DNA of 64,000 bases from Paracentrotus lividus (taxonomy: Eukaryota; Echinodermata; Echinoidea; Camarodonta; Echinidae). The stretch is from NCBI GenBank assembly GCA_940671915.1, contig CALNVZ010000649.1, positions 7,875,791 to 7,939,790 of the forward strand, read 5' to 3'. The first letter of the stretch is position 1. Each line of letters starts with the position of its first letter. Below the pieces are notes generated by a model. The model had not been told where the DNA came from. It did not search any database and saw only the letters and a list, made by a program, of their open reading frames with translations. Both the position numbers and the translations under genes were made by a program. Positions 61,356-64,000 of this stretch are shown in pieces.

Positions 61356-61899
61356 TGTCAAAAGTCAATCTAAAGCTTGTAGTTTTGAGAGATGAAATCT
61401 CATGTAAATATTGGAGTTTGCTATATGAATACTAGGTTATTATTGAAACTCTGTTCATAATGTCTCAGACTAGTGTAAGATATGTATGCCATGACTCAAA
61501 CAGTAAAAACTCATGTGAATAGGCTGATAAAGTAAGAAGTTCATATGTGTGATGTACACTATGTGCATATATCTTGATGTTTACCTTTTTGGTTGATTAT
61601 CATTGATAATGTATAAAATGATACAAAGACTATTCTTTTGATTCCAGTATTAATTTATTTGACAAGATGAATGTATCTGAGAAAAGCAAGAGCGATACAA
61701 AGTGGACAATACCAAATGAGAGCAATACTAACAGAGAGAGGGGGAGACTCAGAGAGACAGAGAGAGATAGAGAGAGAAGAGTGACAAAAAAAATAGGACA
61801 ATACGTTTGTTCCATTCTAAATTTTATTGTCCGAAACAAAGGAGAACGGAAATTCTTTTTGCCCCTTTTTCCGTGGGCCAGGCAGCCGCTGAGAAGCAC

Positions 61900-62065
61900 C
61901 AGATGGATGATGTCCTATCCCCTTCTTGTTGAACGCCAAACAATGTAGCAGCAACTCCCATTCTTTAACGTCTTTGGTACGTCGCTACCGGGGATCAAAC
62001 CCACGACTTCCTGATTATGAGGCGGACGCTCTATGCAATGAGCCAACACATTGGTTGAAAGGGAA
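61900..62065 (-). mobile_element. tRNA-derived SINE (tRNA-Met-like head)
   Basis: On the minus strand TTGGCTCATTGCATAGAGCG (A-box region), CCTCATAATCAGGAAG (anticodon arm with CAT) and GTCGTGGGTTTGATCCCC (B-box) lie in tRNA order. A non-tRNA body with ACCAAAGACGTTAAAGAATG follows. The acceptor stem does not close, so this is a SINE and not a tRNA gene. Confidence 0.7.
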
Positions 62066-62403
62066 AGAGGGGAGGGGGAATAAAAAAGAAAGCAAGGTGG
62101 AGATACAACAGAGATTAAGAGAACTAGAACGAATAAGAAATGAGAGAATGAGAGAAAGGCAAAGAGAAGATGAGATGCCTCGAAGATTGAGATTGGTGTT
62201 TACAGCAGAATTTAAAAAATGATCATTTTTATTGTACTAGTCTTTATTACTATTTTGTACCACCATCATCTTTTCCTTCTTCCCAATCATGTAATCAACA
62301 TCAACAGTCTTCCCCATATCTCATCATCACACCTTTGTTTGGATACACTAATCATCATCACCTATCCTTAAATATCCTCCCTATATCTTCCCTATATCCT
62401 TAA

Positions 62404-63131
62404 CCCTAAAAGGCCTGGGTTTTTTTGGTCATCTCATGACTGGGGGGGGGGCTGATTCCGCGCCCCCCCCCCTGAGATCTCGGCTGTCAACCGAGCGATC
62501 GCGACGAAAATCACCACGCGCGTCATATAGGACGTAATCTCCAAAATCGCATCGTCAAATGTTCTGAAAAATTTTTGGTATTAATTAATTATGCTAATTT
62601 ATGCATAAATTTACACATTGCTCTAATTCATTAAATAATGCTCCAAATTTGCTAATTTTTTATTTATAAGCTCTTTGTGAGATTCTGATGATTTGGATTT
62701 AAAAAAAAATTCCGTATCAAATTTCATTTCTTATGTATTTCATTGTTTTATTAATTTCTTATGTATTTCTTTGTTTTTTACTTTTTGTTTTCTATTGTTT
62801 TTTCAATGGGAATTGTTGGCGACATTATCACGACCACAAAGAACCAAAAACTAATTAATTTGAAGCAGTAAAAGCAAAAATAATCATACATTTATGAATA
62901 AATACATTTGTATTGGATTTGTACACAAAATCACGTTTTGAGCAATTTTTGGTCTGACGAGCATGTACAAAATGTTGCGTAACTGAAGAACCGCGTACCC
63001 GGACGTCGCAAATTTGGTCTTAAAAGTTGCGCGAGACTTGAAAGAAAAAAGTCATGAAACGGCGTGTCACCGAGATCTTGCGCGAAACGTCGAGGGGGGG
63101 GCGGAATCCGCCCCCCCCAGGCCTTTTAGGG
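62404..63131. mobile_element. piggyBac-type MITE, CCCTAAAAGGCCTGGG ends
   Basis: TTAA at 62400-62403 and 63132-63135 flanks perfect 16-base ends CCCTAAAAGGCCTGGG and CCCAGGCCTTTTAGGG. Further in, GGCTGATTCCGCGCCCCCCC and GGGGCGGAATCCGCCCC pair as well. There is no transposase. It is inserted in an ATC-rich microsatellite (62260-62400 and 63136-63240). It is the best-preserved member; relatives are at 14584 and 28345. Confidence 0.85.
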
Positions 63132-63343
63132 TTAATATCATCCTCATCTTTATCATCATCATCCTCACATTCATCATCACCAATGTCATCATCATCATCA
63201 TCAATATCATCAATAATCTTCCTCCCTCCCTCAATCATCCATCAAAAATGTGGCTCCACCAACAATCCATCTTTGTCAAAAATCCTTTTTAATATCCTCC
63301 TGAATAACCAGGATTATTATCTACTTGTGAAAATTGTATATTT

Positions 63344-63563
63344 TATTGGATGGCTCAGAACGGAATCTACCATATTCCACGGTCAAATGTATGTACTGCT
63401 TTTTACAGGTCATGCCTTCTGAATAAAGATCATAGAAAATAATCATATTTGATCACTTTACTTTGTGGAATACCAAAATATTCCACTTGTTGGGGCGAAT
63501 ATTGCACTCGTCTTCAACTTGTCTTCAACTTGTGGAATATCTCTATTCTGAGCCATCCAATAT
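63344..63563. mobile_element. Small TIR element, TATTGGATGGCTCAGAA ends
   Basis: TATTGGATGGCTCAGAACGG followed by ATATTCCAC is inverted at 63530-63563 (GTGGAATATCTCTATTCTGA, GCCATCCAATA). About 220 bp, with further TTCCAC/GTGGAA pairs inside. Bases 63564-64000 hold AT-rich sequence with nothing recognised. Confidence 0.65.
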
Positions 63564-64000
63564 ACATGTAATACAAATATTTCATAGGGCACTGTATTCA
63601 AGGAGTTTAACACAACACCATCTCTACTTTGTAAAAGACGATCATAAACCCATTAATATTGGTATATTTCTTTGGTCCTTTATTGATATGCTTTTGCTTA
63701 CATCTAACATCACAGAGCTCAAATTTGGATTCCATGCTTCTGGCACTACATGTACATCCATGAATTCACAATATCAAATCTTGATATCTGCATCAAATAC
63801 AATCAATACAATATAATATTCATTATATGGCAGGTTGAAAAAGAAGTGAGATACAAAAGTGAAATTAGTATAAATTCATAAATTATGATTATACAAAATG
63901 CATATAAATATATAAATCATTGATCATAAATCTGATGAAACCCTGATTGAAAGAATTGGCTTACACTTGTGTATGGACATGTCACTTGGTAATATAACAA

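Noticed and set aside
61926-62222. A possible tRNA-Met gene on the minus strand and a 98-codon + strand frame
   Set aside because: A- and B-boxes and an anticodon-like CAT are present, but the acceptor stem does not pair and a SINE body follows. The frame crosses the SINE and a GA-rich tract.

Overview
This is animal nuclear DNA: AT-rich, intron-rich, full of dispersed repeats, with one 25-N assembly gap. It carries parts of two spliced genes on the + strand. The organism is most likely an echinoderm, probably a sea urchin. That is an inference from the gene content (CCP modules joined to an F-type lectin and a FIMAC/Kazal module, as in the sea urchin complement-related proteins SpCRL/SpCRS) and from the density of DNA-transposon relics. 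I could not run a species match.

Gene 1 (about 2806-38454, 5' end outside the window) encodes a large secreted-type mosaic protein. The modules in order are: CCP, F-type lectin over three exons, a run of CCP modules, FIMAC/Kazal, a Pro/Ser-rich linker with a netrin-like (NTR) module, one more CCP, and a C-terminal S1 serine-protease fold over four exons. Almost all exons are symmetrical phase 1-1, so modules can be added or lost without shifting the frame. The protease end appears inactive: position 57 is Ser, position 195 is His, and the activation site is gone. The lectin has lost its sugar-contacting His. Three CCP exons are irregular: one carries an extra base, one contains a stop, and one is out of phase.

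Gene 2 (46183-60045) is a complete-looking ZZZ3 orthologue. ZZZ3 is the Myb/SANT plus ZZ-zinc-finger subunit of the ATAC histone acetyltransferase complex. It has 11 coding exons and about 987 residues, ending in the family's conserved C-terminus.

The rest is mostly mobile DNA. The most striking pattern is a group of TIR-bounded, transposase-free elements (15967-20333, 33652-35224, 36854-37168, about 49001-53150, and 50927-53036 nested in the last). Each is filled with many copies of its own private short motif. The clearest cases are a palindromic GATGTCGG-type motif in 375-bp higher-order repeats, seven copies of a GGTGGATGTGAC motif at about 184-bp spacing, and seven copies of GTAACGTCAGTTACC.

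Around them lie several TTAA-flanked MITEs, TA-flanked MITEs, a foldback element with arms of about 0.85 kb, LINE 3' fragments, tRNA-derived SINEs, microsatellites, and a 3.5-kb CT-rich minisatellite block between the two genes. I saw no CRISPR array, rRNA gene or LTR/retroviral element.
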